The notes: a model not told the origin generated them from the letters alone. DNA of 64,000 nucleotides from Dermatophagoides farinae (GCF_024713945.1 NC_134679.1:4345001-4409000); one strand, 5' to 3'; positions 25,581-41,434 are shown, counted from the first letter of the stretch. Translations and numbers: made by a program.

Positions 25581-28500
25581 CTAGAATATTATTTATAATA
25601 AAAAAAAATAAAGAATAAAAATGGAATGAGAAATGAATTTTACTATATTTGAATAACGGAAAAAAAACACAGAAAAACAGTAAAAGAAACTATAAAATAA
25701 TAATCTTACTGCAATCAAAAACATCAATCGTATTGTTGTTTCGATATTATATATGATATATTTAAATTGATTTTTTGTGCAACAAATTAAAATTTTAAAA
25801 GTAAAATTTATTCCCATTTTTTGTATGTAATTTACAAAATCAATAATTCAAAAGAAAGATGATGGAACAATCGTGATTACAATGATGATCTGTTTCCATT
25901 TGAATATTTATTTCGAAACAAAACGTTAAAAATCTGATGAAGATGATCATCATCATCAATAATTCATGAAAAAAAGGCATCACAAATTTTTTGTTTTTTA
26001 AATTTTTAAAAATTTAGATTGATTTAAATTTTAATCATCATTATTGAGAAAATACAAGACAAGACAAGTTGTTGTTTTGGCGTGAATCAAAGTGTCATCA
26101 ATCTAATGATGATAAAATCTGGTATATATTTGTGTGTATGTGCGCATGTATGTATAAAGGTGATGATTTTGTTTTCATAAAAAAAACTAGGTCAGGTTTC
26201 GAATATTTTCATTTTCTCTCTCCCCTCTCCCTACCATTGGATTTGTTTAAATAAATTTGAATTTTTTTTCTTTTTGATTTTGTTGTCGTCAAAAATGGTG
26301 AAAAAAATATCATCACCATCATCACCAGCATTGACATCGAATGAATGAATCTTGTCAAATTGAAATGAGACTAAATTGAAAAAAAAAATCTTTTAATTGG
26401 CAAGGAAAAAGTTTGTTTTTTTTTACTACCGTCACCATTTATATGCAATGCCTTGTATTATTATTTATACGTGTGCTTGTATGTGTGTGACCGAAATTAT
26501 ATGGAAAAAAAATCAAATCATTGATAGCAACGAAAAAAATGAGAAAGAAAATAGTTCAATTTTAATCGATAGAATCCATAAGGAAATGTAGACAAAAAAA
26601 ATAAAAAACAAACATCGCCCAAGGATCATACCCTTTAACCATTCACGCTTCATCATTGATGAATGATTGATTACCAGTGAAATTCAATTTCATTTCAACA
26701 TTCGACTTGATAATTAATAAGCGCAAAAAAAATCCGGCTGCTGGGCACCATTCATGCGACAACTTTTTAAAATTAAGATTGTAATGAAAAACTTATACTT
26801 GAAAATGTCACGTTAAATTTTTTTTTTTGCTTCGTAATTCCTAATTGAAGAAACAAAAAATGTTTTTCTGTTAAATGTAAAGTCATTTATATTTCTCAGT
26901 ACAATTTATATAGCTATATGATTAAATGAATTATATCCATGTGCCAATTGCCCGTTGATAATAACAATTAACGTTTGCTTAAGTTGTTTTTTCAGTTGAT
27001 TCAAAATTAAATTAACTTGGAAAAAAATCAAGCCGTTTATAATCATCAACAAAAAAAATGATGATTGAATCAGACTATATTTTTTTCCGTGTTGCCCTTA
27101 TTAAATAGTAAACGATAAAAAAAAATTTGGCACAATTTGAAAGAGATAAAAAAATTTTGTGTAGGATTTTTTTCGATTCATTCATTCATTCATTCATATT
27201 AATGAATAGAATGGTGTTTGCCATTTTTGGATCAAAATCTGTTAATTCATCTTCAAACAGAATGGTTTTTTTAATCATGGTTTTCTATGCAAAAAAAATA
27301 CGTGAAAGTTTTTTTTTCAAAAAAATTTTAAGCAACTTTAAACTGATAAACTCCTAGTAAATCCTTGTTTTTTTTCCTGAAAAAAAATGTATCATCATTT
27401 TATATAAATTTTTTTTTTAAAGTCACGATCTCTACTACAACATCTCATTCTATAACAAAATACGTTGTATCTATCTATTGGTGTTTTTTTCCATTCATTT
27501 CTGTCAATGAATTTTTTTTATCTTGTATGCAAATTTTATAAAAACAAGTTGAAATTGTATACAAGATGATTCTCAGTGATGATGATAGCAATCCGATTAA
27601 AATTTCTGATCATGATTTTTATGAATAATATTCTGAAAAATTACCAGATAGAAATTGAATTTGTCTTAGTTTTTGTTTTGTTTTTTTTTATTCATGATCA
27701 ACAAGAGCTATTCATGGTCAAATATGTGATGTTTACATGCAATTTATCCACAGAAATTAAGTAGTAAACAAATATATAATACAAGGTTTTGTAAAAAACA
27801 ATCACACACACACACACACACACATTCAATATCAGGAAATAACAATTCATCTAGCCTGACTTTTAAAGGGACAAAAAAAAATAGTTTCAGCATATAATGA
27901 ATTTATACAGACAGAAAGACACATGAATATGTTGTATACAATATATGAACACAGAAAGGGTAATAAAAATGAAAATAAAAAAAATAAATTTACTATATAT
28001 TTTTTTCCACTTCTTCTGTTTCATATATTATAATATACATTGATTTCTCAACAGGTAAATCATACAGACTAGACATAGGATATATCTTCTCATTATCAAT
28101 GATGACTACATATAGAGTTAATCTCCGTTCATTTAAAGTTTAAGGGAACAAAAAAAATTTGCGAAAAAAAAAAATAATTTGCTTTCATTTTGGATGATAC
28201 CATTGAATACCTTAAAGGCCAAAATATATCGAATATTCGAATGTGTTGAATATATTGCTAATCGAATAATTTTTTGTTTTTGCAGTCATCGTTTTTTTTC
28301 ATCCTTTCTCTCTATCTCTTTTTTTTCTCTCTCTCTTCTATTAAATCTCATCATCATTAGCCAAAAAACATGTATATTTATAATAATAATAATAATCAAA
28401 GCTTGTTGAACAGTGTGGCCAAGTGGCTTATTTGATTTTAAATCATCATCACAATTATATACAAACAACATCAACAAATCATATATGATCGAAATCCATC

Positions 28501-31500
28501 ACCACTACTACCATACTGAACAGCATCGTAGTTATACCAAAAAAAAGTGTGGAATGTTTGTTACCCAAAATGAATGGATAAAAGAAAAGAAATTTTTTCA
28601 TAAGAAAAAAAACAAATTTCGAATATCAAAAAAAAAGACTAAGATGATTATGATTACGATAATACCTGTTGTTGTTGTTGTTTTTGATCTGCCATCATGA
28701 TGATGATGATCTTAGTTAGATACTCGTCAAAATAACCTCGTTGTTAGCATGATGATCATGATTGGCGACAAGGTGTGTGTGTGTGTGTGTGTATGTTCAT
28801 ATGTGTGTGCCATTTTGGGTATATCGGATATGTTCTGGCTAATAAATCACGATATGGTTATTATTACAAAAAGAAATTGGCTGATATCAAAAAAAATGAA
28901 TAAATGTGAATGTGCCGGATAACAACAACCAAACAGACTGAAATATCATCATCAATTCTCGCAATAATAATAATAATGATCATTGGTTTTTATCATGATG
29001 ATGATAGGGCCGAACAAATAACCTCATATCAATCAACTACTACTACTGATATATTGACCCTTATATATCAAGATTTATATAATATTTGTTTATTTATATT
29101 ATAGAAAGTTTTTATTTCTAGAGTTCAATGATGATTATAATTGATGATGATAATCATAATCATTATTATTATCATCAATATGGTCATCAATATGGCCATT
29201 GGCATATCATCATCATCTTTATTAAAAGAGAGATAGAGAGAGAGAAATAATAACAATATATCTATGAACCAATGGACAAAATACCAATTGTTAAATTTTT
29301 TCACAATTAAGCAAAAAAAAATTACCGAACAATACCGTTGATTACTTTATGATGATAATACTTTGTCATCAATCGGTCAATAGGTTGATGAAATCAAAAA
29401 CATTAACAACAACAACAACAACAACAAAAAAGAAAGGCTATACTCTGTTTTTGTTGTTGTTGAAAAAAGTTTCAATTTTCATTCATTCCATTCAGCTACC
29501 ATACTTCTGAGACTCATTTATTCATTAATCAGATGATATGCCATATTTCAACAGAGAAAATTCACCGTTGAATATTATTGTATCGAACGAATGAACACTT
29601 TTGGTTGATTTGATCATTCAATATTCATCATCATCATCATCATCATCGATGTCAATATGAATTTAGTGAATGAAAAAGAATTGATTATGCAATAATGAAA
29701 TTCCACCACAATCATTATAAATCGTAATTTTCATCATTAATTTTTTTGTTGTTGTTATTGTATTTGTGTAGGTTGAAAACTACTTAGATGCGTTTATTAT
29801 TATTATAAACTTTGCAAAAAAAAAACAACAAAAATTTGAAGAGGTGGACAGGATATATGACTGAATAATTTGGCTAAATTTTCTTCTCATTTCGATAATC
29901 GATTTTAATATTATTGTATCAATTTGTCGATGGAAATGATGTTGCTGTTGTTGTTGTTGTCAAGAGCTATTGGCCATATGTTTGACATTTTTTTCGTGGG
30001 CAATTTTTAATCGGATATTTTGACTAATCATCAATGATTGTCCATTGGAAGAAAAAAAAATTTCCAACTTTTTTTCCAGAAACATTAATTTTCACAAATT
30101 TTTTTTTTTGCTTAAATTATCAGATTAAAAGATGAGAAGAGGTTAAATTTATGTGCTTATCATCAAAAATAAGAAGCAAAAAAAAAGATCTTGCTATTTG
30201 CTGCTATCAAATGTCATTTATCTTCTCTTTCTTTTTTTTTTTTTAGTCCATTACCGTAATGGCTATGGAGACCTTTTTTTTCGAGATTAATATATTGGGT
30301 ATATTTGTAAAAAAAAGTTGTGCAAAATATTTCGAAAAATAAAAAAATTCTCGCCATTGAAATAAAAAAAAATCAAAGCAAATTAAGAAAATTTGGGTGG
30401 AAACTATATATATATCTATCTATCTATGATGTGTTTTCTTCTTCTTCTTCTTCTTTTTTCGATACAGATCATCAATAAATTTCTTTCATATGATCAATGA
30501 TAGGCTAAAAATTTGTGACAAACAAGAGAATTAAAATCGATTCTAATCAAAAAGAAATTTATCTCATTGCAAATGAATAATACTGCAAGCATTGAGACAT
30601 TTAGAAATTGGTGAAAAAAAGAATGTAAAAGTTCAGGAACAAAACAAAAAAAAATAATATCATTTTTGTCAGCTTTGTTGAAATTCAATGAACAATCAAT
30701 TCAAGTGATAAACGAACACAAATCATTCTTTAAAATAAATAAAAAAAATAAAATATCGCCCAATGGCCATACTATGGCGGTAATGACAAATAATGTTATT
30801 GTATATGTATGAAAGTGGATAGTGATGCATGGAAAGAATTGTTGTTGTCGTTTCTTTTTCCCACCCATATCATACACTTGTCCTAAACTGTATGCATGTG
30901 TGTTTGTTTAATTTGTACAAGTAAAATGTTGTTTTCTTTCTTTATTTTTTTTCACAATTCTTCATTCAAATTGTTAACAATGTTTAGGTCAAATTTTATT
31001 TTTATTTTTTGTATTTCCATTCAAATTCTAATTATCATTGATAATGATGGAATAATATGTGAGCAATATACATAAACATTCTAGAGTATAAATCAATCTG
31101 TGATTGATTTTGATTGACATTTGAAATGGGCAATCTCTCTATCAATATTCTTCTATGGTATTTTTTTCCATTATTATTATTATAATTTATTACTTTGATA
31201 AATTTGATTAGCTTGTACAATATTATATAATGATAATAAAGATAAAAAATAAATAAATAAATAAATAATAGTGGAAAAATTTCCTAGAAAATAATTATTT
31301 GTGTTCAATTGTTGTTGTATGAAAGCTGTCAGGAGAAAAAAAAATAGAAAGAAAAATACAAGACACCTTTATTTTTCGTGATTATTTTGTTTCGTTCATT
31401 CCATTTCATTCATCATCATCATCATATATGAACGGACAAAATTTGATTTGGCAAATCTATTTCTCGCACACACACACACACACATAAACTATTTCTAGAC

Positions 31501-31982
31501 TGATAAATTAATGGCAAGATAGAGTCGATCATTACAATGATGATAATGTCAATCATAATACAATATATAATAATAATGAAAAAAAAATTTAAAATACGCC
31601 TCATTTTTCAATAAAATAAAAATAAAGTCAATGACAGTATATATATACTGGTTAGTTGATTACTATCATATGGCTGAATCAATAATTCAATATTGGCTAT
31701 GTTTATTTCTTCAATAATAATAATAATGGCCATTCAATTTCGACATTCTACTTGAAATAATAGTGTTTGTCAAATTATTAAATAATAATGATGATTTCAT
31801 TCTAAAATCATCATAATGTTTAATTGAAATAAACTTATATATATAAAACCTGAAGGTTAAAATTGTGCTTCGAAACAAGGAAATCGATCGTTTTGTTGCT
31901 TTTCAATAATAATAATAAGCTTGATCCAAATATACAGGAAAAAAACAGTAGGGATTTGAAACGTAAAATTTTTTCAACATAC
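25581..31982. other. Non-coding stretch, probably first intron of the chitin-binding gene
   Basis: AT-rich sequence with scattered simple repeats: (CA)n at 27803-27824, (GT)n at 28773-28792, ATC runs near 29625 and 31414, and AAC/GTT runs. No coding frame with convincing composition was found. If the proposed signal-peptide exon is right, the whole stretch is intron. Confidence 0.5.
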
Positions 31983-32115
31983 CTAATGATGACGATGATG
32001 ATGATGAAAGAAGGATTGAATAACAAACAATTAACAACCCTGAAAAATGCATAGATGATTGAAATCTGTTTGTTGTTGAGGTCGACCAGAATTTGATGGC
32101 CGATTTTGATGCCAT
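31983..32115 (-). CDS. Candidate first (signal-peptide) exon of the chitin-binding protein gene
   Basis: A minus-strand frame starts at an ATG with strong context (A at -3, G at +4) at 32113-32115. It encodes a basic leader followed by a hydrophobic core MHFSGLLIVCYSILL and a Ser run, ending at a good donor TTAG|GTATGT in phase 1. That phase fits the acceptor of the exon at 25580, giving …SSSL-V-QCQFIITPAS, with a plausible signal cleavage site near VQC. It is 6.4 kb away, so the link is inferred from strand, phase, donor and signal peptide alone. A second in-frame ATG at 32050-32052 would give a shorter leader. Confidence 0.45.
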
Positions 32116-35100
32116 GATTATGGAAATTATTATTATGACTTTTGTTTTGGGTTGGATTAATAATGCACAGACAAACACAAACAGACGAAAAAGTAAAAAA
32201 ATAAAATCAAACACTATTTTTCGTAGACAAAGAAAAACAATGGATGAATAAATTTGCAAACAATTGATAAAAATCAAACACACATGACATGAACACTATT
32301 AAGATTTTTTTTTTTAGTGAATGATTGATGGATCGATCATGAAATCGATATATCTTGTTGTTGCTGTTGCTGTTGCTGTTGAAGTTGATCGGATTTATTC
32401 GTAGAAAAATAATTCAATAACACTTTCGTATCATAATTATTAACTTGTTGTTACTTTTAGAATTGATTCAATTGATATTTATGTAGGCAGAGAGATCATC
32501 ATCATAATGATCATATTCATATTTCATGGAGGACGTCGATCCATTGACGACGAAAAGGATTACAAGTTATCCAATTTTGATCGATTGAAAGCTAAACACC
32601 GCACACACACACACACAGACAAACATACAAAAAAAAACAAAAATTCAATCAATTTCAAGGAGAATCAAAAAAAAAATCACAAGAAAATCATCAATCGATT
32701 TGATCAGATCAATTTGTAACTAATATTATCGGATTGACATAATCTAATAATGATACAATAATGTCTTCATTATATCAATGTATGTGAAGAAAAAAAAACT
32801 TTTTCATCGGAAAAAAAGACAAAAATTAAAACTAGATCATTTTTAGTTTAGTTTCTTCATCATGAAAAATAAACTGATCAAATAAATTTGAATGAAAATT
32901 ATTATGATAACCCTAAATATGGTGAATTTGATGGTCAGTAGTCAGTGAATTCAAAGTTGAATGAAAAAAAATAAATAAATAAAGAGTTTCTCCTAACAGT
33001 ACATATCGTATCGAACCAAATGATGATGATCATATCTTCAATTCGCTATTTTTGTTTTGATTTTGACTTTTTCTAGATTGTTAGTTTTTCTTGTTTTTCG
33101 TTTCTTCTGCTACAGTTATAAAGATAACGAATTTGTGCCAATGTCAAAATGGTCAATGGTGATGATGGGTCGAATGGTGGTGGTGGTGGTGGTATTTATG
33201 TATGAATGTCAGAGTAAGGGCAGGCAGACTATTTGATGGCTAGTTTCGTAGAAAAAAAAATCTAAACTAAATGTTATTGGATGTCAAATGCCAAAAAAAA
33301 ACAGATGATAAGATCAAATTTATGAGAATGTTTGTGGTATCAAGGAGAAATTTTTTTTTTCAATTTTACTATGAAATTTTCTTCATTTTCTTCTGATAAT
33401 TTCAAATCAATCATTCGGATTGCTTGAATTACTGGGCTGTGCTTTTCATAAAGGTCGGAGAGATATGCGGATTTCTGTCTTTCTGGTGTATTGACCTAAT
33501 CTGATTAGAAATTGATCTTGAATGAATGTTGGTTTTTTTTCTTCGTTTCGAAGATTTATGAAGATGACATTTTTTTTTGTCAAAAAAAGGAGAGAACGGT
33601 TTTTTTTTCATTCACTATTCACTGACAACAATTTGGTGACAATTTAAAGTGAAAATGATGATCATGAACTTGGTGATCCACTGACCGAGACAGTCCAGTC
33701 CAGTCTTACTGATGGATAACTAGAAAAGAAAAAAAAAACTTGAGCCAGAAAAAAATAACACGGTGATCGAATTTTAAAATTAGCCACTACTAACACATAG
33801 TAAATGATGTAAAATTTCACGATTATGTATGATAACGATAAATTTTTTTTCTGTTAATTTTCAATTTCAAGGCTTGAAATTTATTATGGGTCGATCGCTG
33901 GGAACCCAAATAAAATGAAATGAAAAAGATGATGAAGAAAAAAAAATTAGTCAGAAATGTAAACGAATAATGTTTGAACACATACACACACACACACACA
34001 ATGGACAATTTCACACATTTCGGTCATATTTTTTTTTGTTAACCAAATAGATGCAATGATGATGAATGATTGCAATCTCTTTTATTTCTAGTTTCAAATT
34101 GTTGCTGTATTGTAAAGTTTTTTTTATGCGTTTGGCACCCGAATATTCTGTTGGAAAAAATAAAAATTAATTTCATTATACGATATGATGATGATTTGTA
34201 TACACACATGCACAAAAAAAAAATTCAAATTAAAACGACAATGTTTTTTCTTCACGAACAACACACATGCAAACACACTTGCACACAATCCACGATTATT
34301 ACTTACTAGCTGATTGAAATCAATGATGATGTTTTCATGTGTTTGTGTATTGAAGATTTTTCTCTTTCAATCACACACACACACACACACATACACATTG
34401 GATCATTGGACAATAAAAAAAAGTAACAGGGAGAAAATGTTGCTGGAAAAAAATAGCTGCCGCCGGCAATGGCTCTTTATACAATTTTTTTTTTGAACCA
34501 TCTTTACTTTTGCTCTAATTTTATCTTTTTTTTTTCTTTCTCTCTCTCTCTCACTTGTAGTTTTTTTTTATTTTCCATTGCATTCAAAGAGCTTTTATTT
34601 TTTTTCTCTCTCTCTATCTCTTATCATCATTCGTTTATTATTGTTATATATGCATGACACAGGTAAAAAAGATGTGAAGAAAGAAAAAAACAAAATCAAT
34701 GACTTTGTGTTGTAGATCTATTCACCGTCGCTTTTCATATTTTTTTTCATCTTTATTTCTTGCTTAAAATTATCTGAAAAAGATTTCTTTTTTTGGGAAT
34801 CAAAAAAAAAAAAATGCATAGAAAATAAAAGCAAAAGAAAAAAAATCATTGAATTTAAGATAGCAATAGAATCACCGTTATCATTATATTTCGATAAACT
34901 TTTATGAGTTCTGGATTCTTGATTGATTGATTAGGATTTTTTTTATTTTGATAATTTTTCTTTTAAAACATCTTTATAAAAAAAATCATCAAATCATACA
35001 AATCTTATTAGCAAACAAATTGCCATTTTTTTTGCTACCTACCACTCTAAGTAACTTACACTAATTAAAACTTTTGACCAAAAAAAAATTGGAAAAAAAT

Positions 35101-38100
35101 GAAATAAACGGATATCTGATATTGTGAGGCCTCCATATTTTTTAAAAATCCCATGGATAGGATTATTTTACAGATTTAGTCCATGATTTCTTGATGATTT
35201 TTTTTTTGGGAGGGGGGTGAAAGCAGGCAGGCTTCATCATTTATGTGTTTGTGTGTGATTTATTATCATGTCGATCATTTTTGGGTATTATTTACCATCA
35301 TCATCATCATCACCACACAGATTTTTTTTCTATAGCCTTAGGAAAACCAGAAATGATTGAGCAACAAAAATTTTTCATTTTTTTTCTAATACCAATCATC
35401 AATGAAAATTAATATGAAAACAAAAAAAAAAACATAAACATGAACATTTGGACGGATTAATAATGCATAATGATTCCAATCAATATGTGAAAAACAAATT
35501 ACAATCTCGATTTCAATATATATGTTGTTGTTTTTTTTCGTTCTGATGATTGATCCAATCATCAATCGTTACCGAGATGAATAAATGGATTATATTCATC
35601 CAGTTTATTGGTGGTGGGCAAATGAAAATACATTTTTTTTCTCTCTCTCTCTCTTTGAATTCAACCGATATATGCGTAGGCAAACAGAAACAAGAAAAAA
35701 AAATTATTATTATGGATAAATTGATTCGATAAATAGGTGGCCACATATTATCATTATCATCATCATCATCAAAACTGGTTAAATTATCATCAACAATAAT
35801 TTTTTCATTCTAATATATCCAAAATATATAGGAAGAGTTATGAATTTATGTTGATGAAAATGATGATTATTATGGAAAAAAAATACATGACTGATTTTGG
35901 CCCAAAAGCATCTGAATAAAAAAAAATGGAAAATAGAAACAGAAATAGACTTCAGTAGCAGCACGTGATTTGCTGTGGTTAATAATAATAAACATGTATA
36001 ATTCTCAAATCAACCGAATTCATAATTTTGTTTGTTTGACATCAATCAAATATCGATTAAAATAATGATAGAGATAAGAGAAAAAAAAATATCAATTATT
36101 TATGTGCGTGTATGTGTAACAGGTAAACAAGAAATGAATGAAAAATTTTTTTTTTAAATCTCAGTGATTAATCATTTGAAATGATTGAATTGAAACAAAT
36201 TTACAATAATCGATTTTTTTTTTGCTCACTCTCTCATATATTGTCGTTGATTCTGATTTTTTTTCTTTTTTCATTTGATAAATATGCCTACCTGTCAATA
36301 CAGTCGTTTTTTTTTACTAATTAATCGTTTATCAATCGGTAGTCAAATGTTACTACCTGAATAGTACAAATTACTACCTTAGTCACTAAAAAAACAGCAC
36401 GAACATCCTTTCTAATAAATGGGCTGGTGGAGAAAAAAAATGAACACAAAAAAAGACAATTTTGTATCATCATTCAATATATCATAAAATGCAAGAGTCC
36501 AAATATTGTGAATGAGAAAATTATAAATGCAAAATAAATACAGGTTATATTTGAGATAGTAGAATATTATTATTAATATTTTATAGCCGGTAGTTGCAAT
36601 TGTACAACAACAACAACAACAACAAAAATTACGGACGACGACGACGATCCATGCTGAAATGGGAAGGGGAATATATCCCTCGAATGACGGAAATCGTACC
36701 ATAAATCTGAAATCTGAAATGGTATTAATTAATTACTACCATTTACACATAAACACATATAAACTTTACCGGGTAGATATATTCGAGAAACAAACGTTTT
36801 TTTTATTGAAAGAAATAAAACTCACAGATAATGAGTGAAATGGTAGAAGGAAAAACATTGCATCGAAGCGAATCAAAATCAGAAGATTGGCATAAAATTT
36901 TTGATAAAATTTCTATTTTACTTTCAAACACATAACTAACATACCACACATATACAGGGCGTGTTTGCGTGTTTGTGTGTGTGTGTGTGTTGACATGATG
37001 TTGGATAAATCAAGTCTAAGATTAGACGGATACGGAACTTTTTCTGATGATTTTTTTTTCATTACAATAATGATGACCCGTTTTTTTCTCAATCCAATAA
37101 CATACACAGGGATTTTTTTTCTGAATGAATCAAATTTCAAGATCGTTTAAAAATCTGATATTTTATGATATAACTATGTTTATTTTCAGCGTCATCAATA
37201 TTTTTTTTTCTTCTTTTTCGAAAAAAAAATTGTTGTTCTAATAATAATTTTTGATTCGGCTAATCAAATCATGATGTGTTTGATGAAGATGGGCTACATA
37301 CCATCAATTTCAGGTAAGACACACATACACACGACAAACAGGTGGTAACATTTATTCATTTTCATCTTCAAAAACAGCAATGATGAAACAGACAGAATTA
37401 TGAAAGTAGGATTTTATATATTCAATTCAATTTAATAATTATATATATACCCGAAAAAAATATATACAACTACAACCGTACATCATAATTAAAAGGACAA
37501 CATGGCCTTTTTTCATTATACAATCATTGTCCTTATAAATGTGATGTATAATAATATAATGATGATCGAAACATATATCAACGATGAGAAAAAATAAAAA
37601 CAAAACAAAAATCATTTTCTATCCATCGTTGATCTATACAATATTGCTGTTTAGTTTGGGTTATTTTGTCTATCAAAAAAAAAATAACATGTCTTGTCAA
37701 TAATGTTCAGGTATGTATCCATGTTGTTGGAAAAAAACAACATTCACACACACATACACAACACCAGAAAAAAAATTCTGAAATAATCTTTAGGTATAGA
37801 AAGGTGGAAAACATGTCGTACATTGATTATTAATATGATGATGATGATGATGATTATGATTATGATCAATCGATGTTCACGATCATTCGATCAATCTAAC
37901 GATCGATAATAAGTCAGTAAAGTTTCTAAATCTGGTCCCTATTAAACTCTAACGATTCGTATTTTTTTTTCAAACACACATGTTATTCTAAGATTTTGAT
38001 CATCATCATCATCATCATCATAATAAGCCATATGTCATGACCACTCAATTAATTTTACATCATCAACAACAACAAGTGATCAAAGTCAATTGACTGTTGT

Positions 38101-40470
38101 TATTTTTGTTGTTGTTGTTGTTGAAATTGATTACAAATTCGAATATTTATTTATTTTTGTTTCTAAGTAGCCAGAAGATAGAGATCGTTTTTGATCGTTC
38201 AGCAACAACAACAACAACAACAAAAAAGTGTTAATTGTCGGTATATTCACTTTGGCCATTCATTTTTTTCAGAGAGGACGTAGTTTTTCATTGAAAAACA
38301 ATTGATTCACGAATTTGTATTTTAGCCATGTTTGTTGTAAACATTTTTTACTTTCAGAAATTGATCATTTTCGATAATAATAAAAACAGATGATGATGAT
38401 GATGATTGATACGAGAAACAGAAACAATTATCCCAGATATTTTATTCACATAGTAAGTGAAAAAATAGCATCATCTCTATTATTTTTCATTTTTATAATT
38501 TCAATTGGTAGTAATAGTTTTGTTTTTAAAAATCTTAAATATTGATCTGTGGATTTTTTTTTCTTGCAAAAAGGATTTATAACTGTAACCTTTTCGAATA
38601 AGATTGGAAACCCGGATTGAATTTCATTTCACAGAAACAAAAAAAAAAAAAAAATTTCTTTTCAAACATTGGAAATGATGATGGCCATGGATGATTGAAA
38701 TATTTCATCATCAGATAAATTAAGAGGCAATATGAAAACAGAAAAAAAATAATAAATTTAATGAAAATGTCGAAATCATGAAAAAAAAGAGAAATCTAAC
38801 CAATGGATTTTTTTTCCATCTGTCTTGTTCCAGAAAAGCATTAAAATTTTGCCGTTTTTTTTCCTGAAACATTTTCCCTCATCAGAGTACAATGATGATG
38901 ATGATGAACATTTGATATTTGCATCGACATTAAATTGTTAATTTATTACTGATAATAATGTTTATGATAATCGATAATGTCCAATCATCAAAAATTATTC
39001 AAGCCAAAGATTCTGATTATAAATCCGTTTATAGTTAAAATCCAATCAAAATAATCGCGTATTTTTCAACAGAGGGATTTATTATTTAAATGAAAAAGAA
39101 AAGAAAATAGAAATTTTTTTTTCTTCGAATTCAACATGTCGAACATGCAACACGTATTCTCTCTCTTTGAAAAAAAACGGATTTAAATTCAATGTATGAA
39201 TATAAATTACATCAAACAAACAAATCAATTCAAAATATAAAATACATGAAAAAAAACTTTTTGTTATCTAAAATGAATGATAAATCTAACAATAACAACA
39301 ACAACAACAAAAGATGATGATTTGATCGGATTTGAATTGAATGAACATGATTGATCATCCGACAACAACAACAACAACAACAACAACAACGACAACATGT
39401 ATGCACTACATTATCAAAAAAATTTTTCCTGTATTATTGCTATACCGGAAATCGTTTTTTGGAATAATTTCACGCTTCTTTTTTTTCTCATCCTGTTTAT
39501 CAACCACCCTTGAAGTCTCAACAATTGTCAAAACAATAGCAAACAGATTAATTGTTACTGTTGTTGTTGTTGTTGTTGTTGTTGTAGTTGTTATTTGGAA
39601 ACAAATTTTTTAATCGATCAATCAATTGAATCAAAGAAAACTCTCATTTTGTAAATCATTTCTTCATTTCTTTAAACATTACATACAAACACGAAAATAG
39701 AACATGATTGAGCATTAAGATATGCTCAAATAAGGTGAATTCAAAAGAAAAAAAACACAGAAAGATTAGATAAGATGGATACAGACAGAAATCGTAAATA
39801 AAATTATTTCACTTGTTATTAATTACCAACTTTTAAATTTTATTCGACAATTTTGATGTCCAAAAATAAGTGGTTTCTTTCGAACTTGATCATAAACAAA
39901 TTTTTTTTCTTCAATTGATTTAAATCAAAAAAAAAAAATGGATCAGTAACTTATCAATTTCATCTTTTCATATTGTTGCCGAGAATCCGGAACCATTTCA
40001 GAAAAGTGAAAAATACATTTTTTGTATTTGAGAAAACGCCTAAAAAACAACAAAAATTTTAATCTTGATGGAAAAAAAGAAACAAAAGTTTATAGATAAA
40101 AAAAAGGACTGTAAAAGAAGAAAAAACCGACAACAACAACAATAATAAACCAAAAAAAAAAAAAAAAAAAAAACATCAAGTTGATCATCATCATCATCGG
40201 CATCGTTATACGCCTAAGTGAAAATGAAATAAACAAAACAAAAATATAATAATAAAACCGGAATAGCAAAATTAAGTTATTTAGAATAGATTAAAACATA
40301 AATGCAACAAAAAGAGAATAAATGTAAAAATGAAATGAAATGAAAGGGATTCATTCACTTTTCTATCGAAACAATAGCCGGAAACAGCTTCATCAGCTTT
40401 AAATAGATATTCTGTTTTTTATTTTTTGATCAACAATGGCTAATTAGAAATAATCATCGCTATAATTTAA

Positions 40471-40533
40471 TGATGATGATAATGTTGTTGTTGATGATGA
40501 TAATGTTGTTGTTGATGATGATAATGTTGTTGT
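40471..40533. repeat. 21-nt minisatellite, three perfect copies
   Basis: The unit TGATGATGATAATGTTGTTGT is repeated three times without mismatch at 40471-40491, 40492-40512 and 40513-40533, followed by a decayed partial copy. It is a compound of the GAT and GTT triplets common in this genome. Confidence 0.9.
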
Positions 40534-41434
40534 TGTTGATGATGATGATGATAATGATAGAAATCAACAACAAAATACAAAAAAAACGTGTTGTCAACAA
40601 AATTACAAAACTAAAAAAAAAGATATTTAAAATGTACACATCGGTTTACCATATTATGAAGTAGTATAATAATTAACTCGTTACACGCACACGCAAACAA
40701 AAATCTAAATACAGCCTTTTTTTTCAAGAAAAAAAAACACAAAAACCATAAAAAATTGAAAATTATATGATTGAAAAATCTCCGCAAGTCATTCTGATCA
40801 TTTTTTTTTCATCATAAGACGATCAATTTTTTGGATCAAATTAAACTACCATTCAAAACAATTGGAAATGAAAGTAAAAAAAAAACCAAATAAAATTGAT
40901 CAATGAAGAATAATCAACACTTGTGGAAATATAAGAAACGGCTGAATTACCGATTTGTTAAATGAAAAAAAAGGAGTACTGGTGAGCTTCTTATCATCAT
41001 CATCATCATCATCATCAGATAGATGAAAAAAAAACATTTGGACTAATAGAAATAAAGCAAAAGGAAGCCTCGTAGCCATCCCCACAGTTCATCATTGGCT
41101 ATTACCAACAAGTGAACAAATGTTTTTTTTTTTGATGTATGATTACATCTTGTTTTAAATAGGGTAAGCGTTTTTTGTCTGTTATTCTCATCATCAGTGA
41201 TCGTAAAAAAGGAAAAATCATCAACTTTCCAATCACGATTAAACGATCGATATTTCCTATACAGTTATTGTTTCTTATTACACTGTCAACCTGTTGAATA
41301 TTTCCCTAAATTGTTGCATGCACTGTTTTCATATAATACGAAAATTATACCAAAAAGTGTTAATGACAACAATGAGAAAACATAGAACTTTTTGTTGAAA
41401 AATTTTTTTTTTGTTATGTGAGAAAATTTCCGAA

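Noticed and set aside
25708-25745. Short exon just upstream of 25580 using the donor GCA|GTAAGA
   Set aside because: The phase-compatible frame has a nearby stop and no AG acceptor with a pyrimidine tract.
28411-28500. tRNA-like D-arm string GTGTGGCCAAGTGG
   Set aside because: No anticodon arm, no T-arm consensus and no closing acceptor stem follow.
35779-35964. Minus-strand hydrophobic frame as an alternative signal-peptide exon
   Set aside because: No suitable donor in phase 1; the exon at 31983-32115 fits the downstream acceptor better.
36412-36702. Minus-strand frame with a Cys run (CCCCCCC)
   Set aside because: Translation of a GTT/AAC repeat; no splice partner and no domain.
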